From Flavimaribacter sediminis (GTDB lineage: Bacteria > Pseudomonadota > Alphaproteobacteria > Rhizobiales > Rhizobiaceae), in assembly GCF_019492055.1 (NCBI RefSeq), contig NZ_JAICBX010000003.1:310001-374000 (forward strand): a DNA stretch of 64,000 nt, written 5' to 3'. Both the position numbers and the translations under genes were made by a program. This document shows, piece by piece, positions 42,316 through 49,723 of this stretch. Under the pieces are notes generated by a model. The model made no database searches and had not been told where the DNA came from. It saw only the letters and a list, made by a program, of their open reading frames with translations. Position 1 is the stretch's first letter; every line of letters begins with the position of its first letter.

Positions 42316-42440
42316 GGGCCCAGAGCCGACTCCCGAGCCCTCTTCCTTACACGGGTCCCTGACTCGAGCAGCTATAAGCCGAAAATGTTCCAGAACCTTG
42401 TGGCAAAAAATGCAGAACCAGCTGGCGCGCTACATCCAGA
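42316..42440 (+). repeat. Methylase-linked dispersed repeat, copy 2
   Basis: Contains ACACGGGTCCCTGACTCGAG, CCGAAAATGTTCCAGAACCT, then CAGAACCAGCTGGCGCGC. The last part is already methylase coding sequence, so the junction with the gene lies inside the repeat. Confidence 0.75.
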
Positions 42441-42976
42441 TCACTTCGCGCCGCGAATTCCAGCGACTGGCCGCCTGCCCTCCGGAGACCCTGACCGACC
42501 TGGAGCGAGCCGCGCGATTTCTCTATCTGCAGAAGACGGCATTCGGTGGCAAGGTGACCGGCCGAACCTTCGGGATCGACAAGTCCTGTGGTGCGCGCTT
42601 CGACCTGACGCGCCTGGCGCGCCTCCTCGAGGACGTGCATGAGCGGCTTACCGGCGTCGTGATCGAGTGTCTGCCATGGAGCGAATTCATCGCCCGATGG
42701 GATCGGCCGGGCATGCTTTTCTATCTGGATCCGCCTTATTTCGGGAGCGAGGCGGACTACGGCAAGGGAGTGTTTTCAGCGGATGATTTCGACCGCATGG
42801 CGGACATCCTCTCAGGCATCCAGGGCGAGTTCCTTCTATCGATCAACGACCGGCCGAAGATCCGCGGGACGTTCAGTAGTTTTCAGATCGAGGACGTGTC
42901 GCTGACCTATTCGGTCAATGGTGGCAAGGGCGCGCCGGCGAAAGAACTCATCGTTACAAATGTGATCGCACGCTGA
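42410..42976 (+). pseudogene. N-terminally truncated phage DNA adenine methylase
   Basis: 188 residues from an ATG at 42410. It matches the C-terminal two thirds of phage-type Dam enzymes: LARYIQITSRREFQRLAACP, LTDLERAARFLYLQKTAFGG, LTGVVIECLPWSEFIARWD, LFYLDPPYFGSEADYGKGVF (catalytic DPPY), and KGAPAKELIVTNVI at the end. The N-terminal SAM-binding motif (F-x-G-x-G type) is missing and replaced by the dispersed repeat. The remaining frame is undamaged, so the truncation may be recent, but an active enzyme is unlikely. Confidence 0.8.
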
Positions 42977-43177
42977 AACTGCAAATCCGCCTGCCTTGAA
43001 TCCGGTTCAATCGACGTCAGCAAAGCGGACAAATTGCCTTATTTGATTTGGGATAATGGCCTAACAACGACACACAGCACATCGGCGCTTTGTGCCACTA
43101 GCGGAAGTTAGCTCTAACCCTGTTCTTTCTGCCCAGTATCCGTCATTTTCTGAATAAGCAAAAAGAAGGTTTTTCGG

Positions 43178-44143
43178 ATGACATTGTTGATCTGGGGCGT
43201 CAATCATCGGATGGCGTGGATGGCTGGGGACAATCGTTATTACCTTAGTCCGAACAGAAAATTCGATAGCGCAAAAAAGGTGTTTGCAATCGAGGCCGCG
43301 AATGCCCGCGGATTGATCGGTTATGCTGGGGTAGGCGCTAGGGTACAACCTGACAACTCCTTGCTCGAAGTTAGCAGCTGGCTTGAGAACTTGTTTGATG
43401 GCCATGGATTTACTCTAGAGCAAGCACTCGAAAAAATACGGGACGCCGCAATCAAGCGAAAATTTGGAGCCTTGAGCGGTTTCTCGCACTCGTTTGCTTT
43501 CGCAGGCTATCATGAGGGCAAGCCGCTGAGTGTAGTCCTAATGAGCAAGCCCGAGAGTGGGGCTGTGGCTGTGACGGAATTTCATCCGCAGAGCGGCAAC
43601 ACCCAAACCTACAAGGTCGAAGAAGACTACAAGCCTATCAGTTCATCACCGGCCAATGGACAGACTGTAGGGGGACGGCTTGGTTCGGGAGCTCGTTTTG
43701 TCACCAATCGGGATATCCTGTTAGCTGCTCGAATAATGAACACCCGTAAGGTGGATTGGCAGGCAGCAAGGCGGGTGCAGGCCTACTTGGCACGTATGAT
43801 CGTTGAAACAAGTAGGAAAGAGGGCAACCGAACTGTGGGGCCGGAATGCTTTTTTGCCGTAAGATATGCGAGGAGTGGGGGGTTTCATGGCTGGAATCCA
43901 AAAAATTCCCCAAACAATACAAACGGTATTCTGCCGGGAATTAGCATGGGCGGCTGGAAGAACACCGTATTTCACGGGCTTCTTTTTGATACGTTGATGA
44001 AGCCGATGTTGGAGGCAGGCGAAAAGCTGTTCTCGGACAAGGCGGAAGACAAAGAAGCTATTAGAAAGCGGAATGAAGATGCTGCGAAGGAATTCACAGA
44101 TCGCATCAACAAGGTAATACGAAAGCCGAGTGACGACTTTTGA
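43178..44143 (+). CDS. Ntn-hydrolase/proteasome-like protein in a lone cargo position
   Basis: 321 residues with an AAGAAGG ribosome site. It starts MTLLIWGVNHRMAWMAGDNR, then KKVFAIEAANARGLIGYAGV and SSWLENLF. The layout resembles N-terminal-nucleophile (proteasome beta-type) folds: a beta strand after Thr2, a GD turn, and a central GYAG strand. Thr2 would be the nucleophile after Met removal. The C-terminal half (about 180-321) is unassigned and ends in a charged helix. GC content and codon use differ from the host. It lies alone between two copies of the methylase-linked repeat. Function unknown; the fold call is tentative. Confidence 0.5.
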   Translation: MTLLIWGVNHRMAWMAGDNRYYLSPNRKFDSAKKVFAIEAANARGLIGYAGVGARVQPDNSLLEVSSWLENLFDGHGFTLEQALEKIRDAAIKRKFGALSGFSHSFAFAGYHEGKPLSVVLMSKPESGAVAVTEFHPQSGNTQTYKVEEDYKPISSSPANGQTVGGRLGSGARFVTNRDILLAARIMNTRKVDWQAARRVQAYLARMIVETSRKEGNRTVGPECFFAVRYARSGGFHGWNPKNSPNNTNGILPGISMGGWKNTVFHGLLFDTLMKPMLEAGEKLFSDKAEDKEAIRKRNEDAAKEFTDRINKVIRKPSDDF

Positions 44144-44698
44144 CCTGCTGGCCGGTCCTTACACGGGTCCCTGACGCGAGCAGTTATGAGCCGAAAATGT
44201 TCCAGAACCTTGTGACAAAAAGTGCAGAACCAGCTGGCGCGCTTGTAGTTTGTCACCGGGTTCTGGTTTTTCCGGGATCAACCGGGATTTCACGGGAAGT
44301 GGCGGGAAACGCCCAGCATACAAGGCGTTGCGTGACCTCTGATCGGGAAGGTCGGGCAGTTCGTTTTGCCAGCAGGTTCTGGATAAAACAGCGGAATCGA
44401 GCGATCTTCGATTGATCGTCGACGCGGCTTCAAACAGGCTTCGAAAACGTGGCGGAGAGCAGAACGCGACAGGCATCAACCCATTGACGCATATTGCGTT
44501 TTCGTTTTGAAGCCATGCCTTCGAAAGGCTCTGGCGATCCTCCCACCTGGTGCTCGAAAAGCAAAATCAAGTCGGATGATGCATCCGAGTTGGCGGAATC
44601 GGCATCCGAGAAGGCGAATAATCGCAAGATATCATATAGATAGGAATTCGTATGGCGACCGCGAGAGGCGAAATCAAGTCGGATGCCAGGAATCGGAA
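44144..44698. other. Intergenic region after the Ntn-hydrolase-like gene
   Basis: Begins with copy 3 of the methylase-linked repeat. About 44250-44560 shows no frame with host codon bias. AAATCAAGTCGGATG occurs twice (about 44567 and 44670) as a short direct repeat. Nothing else recognised. Confidence 0.5.
44152..44243 (+). repeat. Methylase-linked dispersed repeat, copy 3
   Basis: Nearly the same as 42345-42437, including ACACGGGTCCCTGAC and CAGAACCAGCTGGCGCGC. It ends within the first bases of methylase homology, then is replaced by unrelated sequence. Confidence 0.8.
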
Positions 44699-44938
44699 TC
44701 ATGCTCCGCTCGAGCTCGGCGGCGAGAGGGTCAGCATCCCTCCCCTGTGGCCGCAACGCTGGCAGCGCAGCGCGGCCGAGATCCGCGTTTCATTGATCAC
44801 CACATAGTCGGCGCCGAAGCGCGCGATCAGCTCGTCGATCGGCAGCGGCTGGCCGTGTCCACAATGGCGGCCGGTGCAGTTGCCATAGATCGTGACGTTC
44901 GATCGTTTGAGGTCAGCAAGGGTTTCGATTGATCGCAT
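44699..44938 (-). CDS. Zinc-ribbon-like small protein, copy 2
   Basis: 79 residues from an ATG with GGGAG eight bases before. It reads LADLKRSNVTIYGNCTGRHC, GHGQPLPIDELIARFGADYV, VINETRISAALRCQRCGHRG. Cys and His residues in GNCTGRHCGH and CQRCGH fit a zinc ribbon. Similar small proteins occur near phage and island genes in this order, usually of unknown role. A diverged copy lies at 37143-37502. Confidence 0.6.
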   Translation of the reverse strand: MRSIETLADLKRSNVTIYGNCTGRHCGHGQPLPIDELIARFGADYVVINETRISAALRCQRCGHRGGMLTLSPPSSSGA

Positions 44939-45028
44939 GGCGCGGCTCCCGTGGTTGAGTTCTCAGGTCTGCCGCATGGCGACACTGATACCCTGCGCCG
45001 GAACCGCAGGCAACAGGTATATGACTAG

Positions 45029-45421
45029 TTAGAAGCTCATCTCAATGGAGCAGCCTCTAAGAGTAATCGACTGGCGAGAAATGGCATAAAGCGGGTCACT
45101 CTCGTCGATCTCGGCTAGAATCAGATGCGGTTTCGACGGGCGAAATGCAAAGGCTCGATATCCGGTCAGAGCTCCCATGCCGTTGGGCACGTTAATAAAG
45201 CCGCACCACGCATCGCCCATGGGCGCTTTATTGATAGCTCTGATCTTCGCGCCGTCCGGATTCACCAACTTCCTGAACAACTCTCCCTTCAGCGCTGACA
45301 TGACGTCCTGCGGCACTGCAGCGGCCGTGTCGTCTTCAAACTGCTGGGCATTTCCAGGCACCGCCAACAGCAACACCACGGCCAGCGACACTGCCATTCG
45401 CAAAACAGTCTGCGTCTTCAT
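45029..45421 (-). CDS. Small secreted protein next to the phage repressor
   Basis: 130 residues with a signal peptide (VLRMAVSLAVVLLLAVPGNA). The mature part includes LFRKLVNPDGAKIRAINKAP and WCGFINVPNGMGALTGYRAF, and ends GCSIEMSF; two Cys may pair. It is on the repressor strand, 30 bp beyond the repressor stop, so it could be expressed from the prophage in the lysogen (a lysogenic-conversion gene) or be chromosomal. No function recognised. Confidence 0.55.
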   Translation of the reverse strand: MKTQTVLRMAVSLAVVLLLAVPGNAQQFEDDTAAAVPQDVMSALKGELFRKLVNPDGAKIRAINKAPMGDAWCGFINVPNGMGALTGYRAFAFRPSKPHLILAEIDESDPLYAISRQSITLRGCSIEMSF

Positions 45422-45451
45422 TGCCTAAACCTTTCAACATCATTTTCAGTA

Positions 45452-46255
45452 TTATCGCAGCGGCCCGCCCGCCCAGACGACGCGGGCGTGGACCATCATC
45501 TTTTCATCCGCATATTCCCGGTCGACCGTCTCCGGATCGTAGTTCTTGTTGTCCGAGAGGATCTTGATGGATCCGTCGAGCAGGATCTGCAGGCGCTTGA
45601 CGTAGAGATGACCGTCAATGCTGATAACGAAGACGCCGCCATTGGCGACGTCCTGCCGGTTGATCTCGAAATTCAGGAGCAGGATGTCGCCGTCGCGAAT
45701 GGTCGGCTCCATGGAATCTCCCCGCGCTTCGATGATGCCTGTCCTGGCGCCGCGCGGCACATAGCGCTCGAGCCAGGCGCGGCCCACCCGAAAATAGTCC
45801 GAGACCTCTTCGGCCAAGACAACCGAGCCGCCGCCGGCGGAGGCCTGGACTGCATAACGTGCTACGGCGACAGATCTTTCGGAGTTGTCGGTCTTTGAGA
45901 GCGAACGTTTATTGCCGTCTAGAGTTTCCTTGAGTCTCTTCCCGATTGCTGCCCTTTCATTATCGAAGTAGTTCGCGATTGCCAGGCCGCGTGCATCAAT
46001 CAAACGGCTATACTCAAGCGTCTTAGGCTGGGTCTTGCCACTTCGGTAGTTGTCAAGCGTCGTTTGGCCAACTCCCATTATTTCCGCCGCCGCCTTACGT
46101 CCGCCGACAATTTCTGTGGCCTCGGTCACCTGACGAGCGAGTCCGGCCAACTCCGGATCCAGATCTTTCCAGAGCTCCTCGTATTTCTTCACCATCTTTT
46201 CGGCACTAGCCTTGCGATAGTCCAAATTTATGGACTTTTTATCGCCATCACTCAT
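45452..46255 (-). CDS. Phage repressor with S24 (LexA-like) peptidase domain
   Basis: 267 residues. The N-terminal HTH (about 45-95) contains GGRKAAAEIMGVGQTTLDNY. The C-terminal S24 domain has the catalytic Ser181 in EARGDSMEPTIRDGDILLL and Lys220 in GHLYVKRLQIL. Such repressors keep the prophage silent and cut themselves when RecA is activated by DNA damage. It is divergent from the Ner-like gene, with two GTCCA-N6-TGGAC sites at and near its start. Confidence 0.9.
   Translation of the reverse strand: MSDGDKKSINLDYRKASAEKMVKKYEELWKDLDPELAGLARQVTEATEIVGGRKAAAEIMGVGQTTLDNYRSGKTQPKTLEYSRLIDARGLAIANYFDNERAAIGKRLKETLDGNKRSLSKTDNSERSVAVARYAVQASAGGGSVVLAEEVSDYFRVGRAWLERYVPRGARTGIIEARGDSMEPTIRDGDILLLNFEINRQDVANGGVFVISIDGHLYVKRLQILLDGSIKILSDNKNYDPETVDREYADEKMMVHARVVWAGGPLR
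46220..46235. promoter_or_regulatory. Phage operator 1, GTCCA-N6-TGGAC
   Basis: GTCCA (46220-46224) and TGGAC (46231-46235) with an AATTTA spacer, inside the first codons of the repressor gene. Same form as operator 2, with centres 62 bp apart. Confidence 0.6.
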
Positions 46256-46281
46256 TGACTACTCCAATTAATTATATCATA

Positions 46282-46297
46282 GTCCATAAAAATGGAC
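46282..46297. promoter_or_regulatory. Phage operator 2, GTCCA-N6-TGGAC
   Basis: GTCCATAAAAATGGAC in the gap between the divergent repressor and Ner-like genes. A further half-like copy (CCAAATTGGAC) lies near 46307. Confidence 0.65.
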
Positions 46298-46348
46298 ATT
46301 GATCGGCCAAATTGGACCTGAACCACGCGTGCCGATCAGGGAGCAACT

Positions 46349-46675
46349 ATGGACCCGAACGACGACGCCGCCAAGCACCTCAGCCTGAAGTCAAGGCAAT
46401 CAGCCAGAATAAAGGCAAAGATCATCGAGGCGGGCCTCCGTTTCGTAGACATTGAACGCACCTTCAATCTTACAAAGGGTGCTGTCAGCGAAGCCCTCCG
46501 TAATCCTCATTTAGACGGCGAGCGGGCGATCGCCGCTGCTCTCGGAACCAGACCAGAGCTGCTGTGGCGTGACCGTTATCACGCTTCCGGTCAGCGGAAA
46601 TCGCCGCCCGATCTCGATTATTCGCGAGCTCCTTCTGCAGCACAACGTCAAAACTTGATGGAGGCGCGGACATGA
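46349..46675 (+). CDS. ner: Ner-like DNA-binding protein
   Basis: 108 residues. The Ner/Nlp HTH covers about 17-75: IIEAGLRFVDIERTFNLTKG, AVSEALRNPHLDGERAIAAA, LGTRPELLWRDRY. The ending (LGxRPxxLWPxRY) is the family hallmark. In Mu, Ner shuts down early transcription and the repressor promoter as lytic growth proceeds. It is the first rightward gene after the operators and overlaps the next gene by ATGA. Confidence 0.88.
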   Translation: MDPNDDAAKHLSLKSRQSARIKAKIIEAGLRFVDIERTFNLTKGAVSEALRNPHLDGERAIAAALGTRPELLWRDRYHASGQRKSPPDLDYSRAPSAAQRQNLMEART

Positions 46676-47079
46676 CGCTGGTCAACGCCAACTTCGCAAT
46701 TGGAGTGCGCGCCCAACCATGGACGACGGGCAACGAGGAGATGCTGACCGCACTTCTGATGTCGGCGGAGATGTCCTTCGACAGGCTTGAAGCGGATAGC
46801 AAAGGTGTTGACGGAGATTTCCGGAAGCACATCGCCGAACTGGTACGGATCATCAACAACCGCCAAGACCGGCGCAGTGCTGAGAAGAACCGCGAAACCG
46901 CGCCAGAGATTGCGTTCAACGACCGCGAGCACGCGCGCCAGTTCGCAAAGGCCCACAACGACTTTTTCGCCCGCGAGCGGCAGCGGGCCAGACCGGACCG
47001 CCGCCCAATCGCCGCTGTCTGCATCAGCGTTCTCGCTCTCGCTATCGCCGTGGCGGCCATTCAGGGAGTGTCCCTATGA
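46672..47079 (+). CDS. Phage early protein with C-terminal membrane helix
   Basis: 135 residues. Residues 15-80 are helical (EEMLTALLMSAEMSFDRLEA). A basic stretch precedes a single TM about 112-132 (RPIAAVCISVLALAIAVAAI). Unknown function, usual for the first early genes of this phage type. ATGA overlaps on both sides. Confidence 0.6.
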   Translation: MTLVNANFAIGVRAQPWTTGNEEMLTALLMSAEMSFDRLEADSKGVDGDFRKHIAELVRIINNRQDRRSAEKNRETAPEIAFNDREHARQFAKAHNDFFARERQRARPDRRPIAAVCISVLALAIAVAAIQGVSL

Positions 47080-47204
47080 TCTGTACCATCGCCGCCATCC
47101 TTTATCTGCTCTTCTTCTTCGGCGCGTCGCTCTTCATCGTCGGCGCTCGGATCCAGGAAGAGCAGCACGAGCAGCGCCTGCAGGAAGGTCTGTCCGATGA
47201 CTGA
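47076..47204 (+). CDS. 42-residue single-TM phage protein
   Basis: MICTIAAILYLLFFFGASLF then IVGARIQEEQHEQRLQEGLS: one TM helix and a charged coiled tail. It starts in an ATGA overlap with the upstream gene and ends overlapping the next start. Unknown function. Confidence 0.6.
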   Translation: MICTIAAILYLLFFFGASLFIVGARIQEEQHEQRLQEGLSDD

Positions 47205-47622
47205 TCCGTTCCCGCTGCTCTTCCAGGCGCTCGCCAAGGCGCCGGAGTCGCCCGGACCGAAAACGCCAGACGCGACCACAACCCGCGCAGCCGATCTCGA
47301 CGACGGCGTGCTGCCACTCTTCGAGGCGAGCGTGCGCGGCGTTCAAAGCCGCTTCCCGCATCTTTCAGAAGCCGACATCGTCTCGCCCCCGCATCACTGG
47401 TTCGACGCGGCCCTGGCGCGACAGATCGCGCTGCACCTTCTCGTCGAACATTTCGACGTACCGAAGCGAGCGGTTGCCAAGGAGCTGGAACGTTCGCGCG
47501 ACATGGTGAACCGGGCGCTCAGAACCATCGACGAGCGCCTGCAGTATCCGGAATTCCAGGACACCTATTCGGCTATCGCAGAGAGCGCCCGCGCGGCGCT
47601 CAACAAGGAGGAATCCGAATGA
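47197..47622 (+). CDS. Phage protein with DnaA-C-like helix-turn-helix
   Basis: 141 residues. The C-terminal half reads ALARQIALHLLVEHFDVPKR, AVAKELERSRDMVNRALRTI. It has the arrangement of the DnaA domain IV helices (residue pattern AR-x-IA-x-L...). The N-terminal half is Pro-rich and probably disordered. It may bind phage or host DNA in early replication control. A second gene of this kind is at 54287. Confidence 0.55.
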   Translation: MTDPFPLLFQALAKAPESPGPKTPDATTTRAADLDDGVLPLFEASVRGVQSRFPHLSEADIVSPPHHWFDAALARQIALHLLVEHFDVPKRAVAKELERSRDMVNRALRTIDERLQYPEFQDTYSAIAESARAALNKEESE

Positions 47623-47951
47623 GCGAACTTCTCCATCATCAGCTTTTGGGCGACGCCCTGCGACCCAAGATCTTCAAGTTGGCGGAACGCCGGAAGCTTG
47701 TCGACGAGTGCTTCAAGGAATTTCAGCGGATGGTCTATCCGGGCGCGCCGCAGGATCAGGTCGCCGCGCTTCGCATCGCATTCTTCGCGGGCGCCGCCGA
47801 GCTGCTCGCAATGCAGATGTACGGCACCCAGCCCGGTTTGGCTGTGACCGGGAAAGATATCGAATTCATGTACGGCGTCACCGAGGAGGTCGAGGCGTTT
47901 CACCAGCGCACGATCGACACGATGCAGGCCGACACGAAAAACGCGCAATAA
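47619..47951 (+). CDS. Conserved-looking phage early protein
   Basis: 110 residues, soluble and helical (LRPKIFKLAERRKLVDECFK, AALRIAFFAGAAELLAMQMY). Starts in an ATGA overlap. The segment resembles short unnamed proteins of Mu-like phages in this order. Function unknown. Confidence 0.55.
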   Translation: MSELLHHQLLGDALRPKIFKLAERRKLVDECFKEFQRMVYPGAPQDQVAALRIAFFAGAAELLAMQMYGTQPGLAVTGKDIEFMYGVTEEVEAFHQRTIDTMQADTKNAQ

Positions 47952-47964
47952 GGAACGTCGGTCG

Positions 47965-48852
47965 ATGAGCAAGATTGAGACCATTGCGATCGCCGACATC
48001 CACGTGCCGGAAGACCGGCTGCGCGCGGTCAAACCAGACTATGCAAGCTTAATGGCGATGCTGATCCAGGGCGGTCGCACGCTGCCGCCGATCAAGGTGC
48101 GCCGAACACCCAACGGCAAATGCAAGTTCACGCTGGTCGTGGGCGGGCACCGGCTGGAGGGACACCGGCTAGCGGGCCGCACCGAGATCGACGCGGCGAT
48201 CATAAAGGGCAACACGCAAGAGGCGCGCGAGGAAGAGATAGAGGAGAACCTCTTCCGCAACGAGTTGTCCGCCCTGGAGCGCATCGACGCAGTCGCCGCC
48301 TATCGCGATATTTTCGAGAAGCGATTCGGCGAAATTAATCCTCAAGGTGGCCGGCCGAAGAAAAACGCGGCCAACTTGGCCGAGTTTTCAGAGTTCAATC
48401 TTCTCGGCATACAGGATGACAGCCAAGAGGGACAGTTTTACCAGCGCGTAACGACCCGGCTCAATATCTCTGGGCGTTCAGCACGGCGAATGCATGCCAT
48501 CGCGAAAGCACTGCAGCCGGCGCTGCATGACGCCCTCGTCGGCACGCCGATCGAGGACAACCAGTCGGCAATCGAGCGTCTGGCGAAACTGCCGCCCTCC
48601 GACCAGGCCACCTATGCGAAGCTGCTGAAGCTCAACGGAGGCGATCTCGACGCGGCCGACGCCGCTCTCGCCCCGAAGCCGAAAGTCAAGGAAGGCCAGC
48701 GGCTCTTCAATATTTCCTACTCCAACTTCCAGGGCATGCCCCAGGGATACCGCCGCCAGATGTTGAGGCGGATAGCACGCGAATACCGCGATGATCTGGA
48801 ATGGGCGCTGAGCACCCCTCTGTCCGATGAGGATGCAGCCGATGAAGCGTAA
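47965..48852 (+). CDS. ParB/Srx-fold phage protein
   Basis: 295 residues. The ParB N-terminal nuclease-like fold covers about 1-95: IAIADIHVPEDRLRAVKPDY, LPPIKVRR, FTLVVGGHRLEGHRLAGRTE, IEENLFRNELSALERIDAVA. The middle has a helix-turn-helix-like stretch (LNISGRSARRMHAIAKAL). It may act as a CTP- or DNA-binding factor in phage DNA handling. The first gene of the early block with a normal 13-bp spacer. Confidence 0.82.
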   Translation: MSKIETIAIADIHVPEDRLRAVKPDYASLMAMLIQGGRTLPPIKVRRTPNGKCKFTLVVGGHRLEGHRLAGRTEIDAAIIKGNTQEAREEEIEENLFRNELSALERIDAVAAYRDIFEKRFGEINPQGGRPKKNAANLAEFSEFNLLGIQDDSQEGQFYQRVTTRLNISGRSARRMHAIAKALQPALHDALVGTPIEDNQSAIERLAKLPPSDQATYAKLLKLNGGDLDAADAALAPKPKVKEGQRLFNISYSNFQGMPQGYRRQMLRRIAREYRDDLEWALSTPLSDEDAADEA

Positions 48853-49219
48853 ACCGGCCACCGAGGAAGAAGTCCACGAGGCGCTTGTGCGCGAAGTTCG
48901 GATGCAGCACCGCGAGCTCTCCGAACCACGCGATTGGCGATGCATCGGGGACCGCGACGAAAAGGCCCTGTGGAAACGTTACGAGACGCTTCCGCAGAAA
49001 GCGAGGAACGATGGCGCAAGACGTCTGGCCGCCATCCTGGAGTCTCGGGGCCTTTGGATCAATGGATTGGGCGCCACTGCCTCGGCCAACCTCGGAGGCC
49101 GACGGCATGGCGTTTCTGCACGCACAATCTTCAGATGGCGCGCAGTGATCTTCAGCTGGGACAAGCGAGATTGGCTGGCGGCGTTGACCGTCATGCGGAG
49201 CTGGAGGGACGCCCGATGA
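48842..49219 (+). CDS. Phage DNA-binding-like early protein
   Basis: 125 residues from the ATG at 48842, inside the end of the ParB-like gene. Basic, with a C-terminal Trp-rich helix (SARTIFRWRAVIFSWDKRDW) after a probable helix-turn-helix. No family recognised. Confidence 0.5.
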   Translation: MKRKPATEEEVHEALVREVRMQHRELSEPRDWRCIGDRDEKALWKRYETLPQKARNDGARRLAAILESRGLWINGLGATASANLGGRRHGVSARTIFRWRAVIFSWDKRDWLAALTVMRSWRDAR

Positions 49220-49467
49220 GCTGGACCGACACCCAAAATTTCTCCGACCGGCTGCGCTGGCTGAAGGCGGAGCGCGGATGGACCATCGAAGACATGTGCG
49301 CGCGCACCGAACTGCCCAAAGGCCGGTTGGAACGCTACCTCGCCCAGCGCCACACGGCAGAGCCGAAACTCGACGCGCTCGTGAAGCTCTCGAACGGCCT
49401 TGGCGTCTCGCTCAACTGGCTGGCGCTCGGCAAGGGGCCAGTGACCATGCCTGCCGAAAGGACATGA
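49216..49467 (+). CDS. XRE-type helix-turn-helix protein
   Basis: 83 residues from an ATGA overlap. A five-helix Xre HTH occupies most of it: FSDRLRWLKAERGWTIEDMC, ARTELPKGRLERYL, LDALVKLSNGLGVSLNWLAL. Probably a phage transcription factor. Confidence 0.75.
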   Translation: MSWTDTQNFSDRLRWLKAERGWTIEDMCARTELPKGRLERYLAQRHTAEPKLDALVKLSNGLGVSLNWLALGKGPVTMPAERT

Positions 49468-49565
49468 CCATGACATTTCGAGACATCCTGCGCGAACTGC
49501 CCGGCCTGGCCGCGATCGCCGCCTTCTGCTTCGTCGTGTTGCTGATCACCGGAGCGCTGTCATGA
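49464..49565 (+). CDS. 33-residue single-TM phage protein
   Basis: TFRDILRELPGLAAIAAFCF then a TM ending TGALS. AAAGGA lies before it, and the second ATG (49470) fits that site better. ATGA overlaps at both ends. Unknown function. Confidence 0.5.
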   Translation: MTMTFRDILRELPGLAAIAAFCFVVLLITGALS

Positions 49566-49723
49566 CCAGCAAGGTCGAGAAGGCGCTCGCCGCCAAGAAC
49601 CTCCGTTTCATCGGCGGCTTCCGCACCCGCAAGAATTCGGCGCGTACCAGTTCGAAACACGAGCCGCACCAGGGCAGCGCCGAGAAGGCGCGGCGGTTGA
49701 AGCAAAGGTCAAAGCCGCAATGA
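49562..49723 (+). CDS. 53-residue basic phage protein
   Basis: TSKVEKALAAKNLRFIGGFR, then RTRKNSARTSSKHEPHQGSA; very rich in Lys and Arg, likely nucleic-acid binding or disordered. Starts and ends in ATGA overlaps. Confidence 0.5.
   Translation: MTSKVEKALAAKNLRFIGGFRTRKNSARTSSKHEPHQGSAEKARRLKQRSKPQ

Noticed and set aside
42053-42409. Extending the methylase frame upstream to 42053
   Set aside because: The added residues read through the DUF1194 promoter and the dispersed repeat and bear no methylase similarity.
44950-45030. Picking an exact left end of the Mu-like prophage here
   Set aside because: No convincing terminal dinucleotide with repeated transposase-binding sites could be seen, and the right end is outside the window for comparison.
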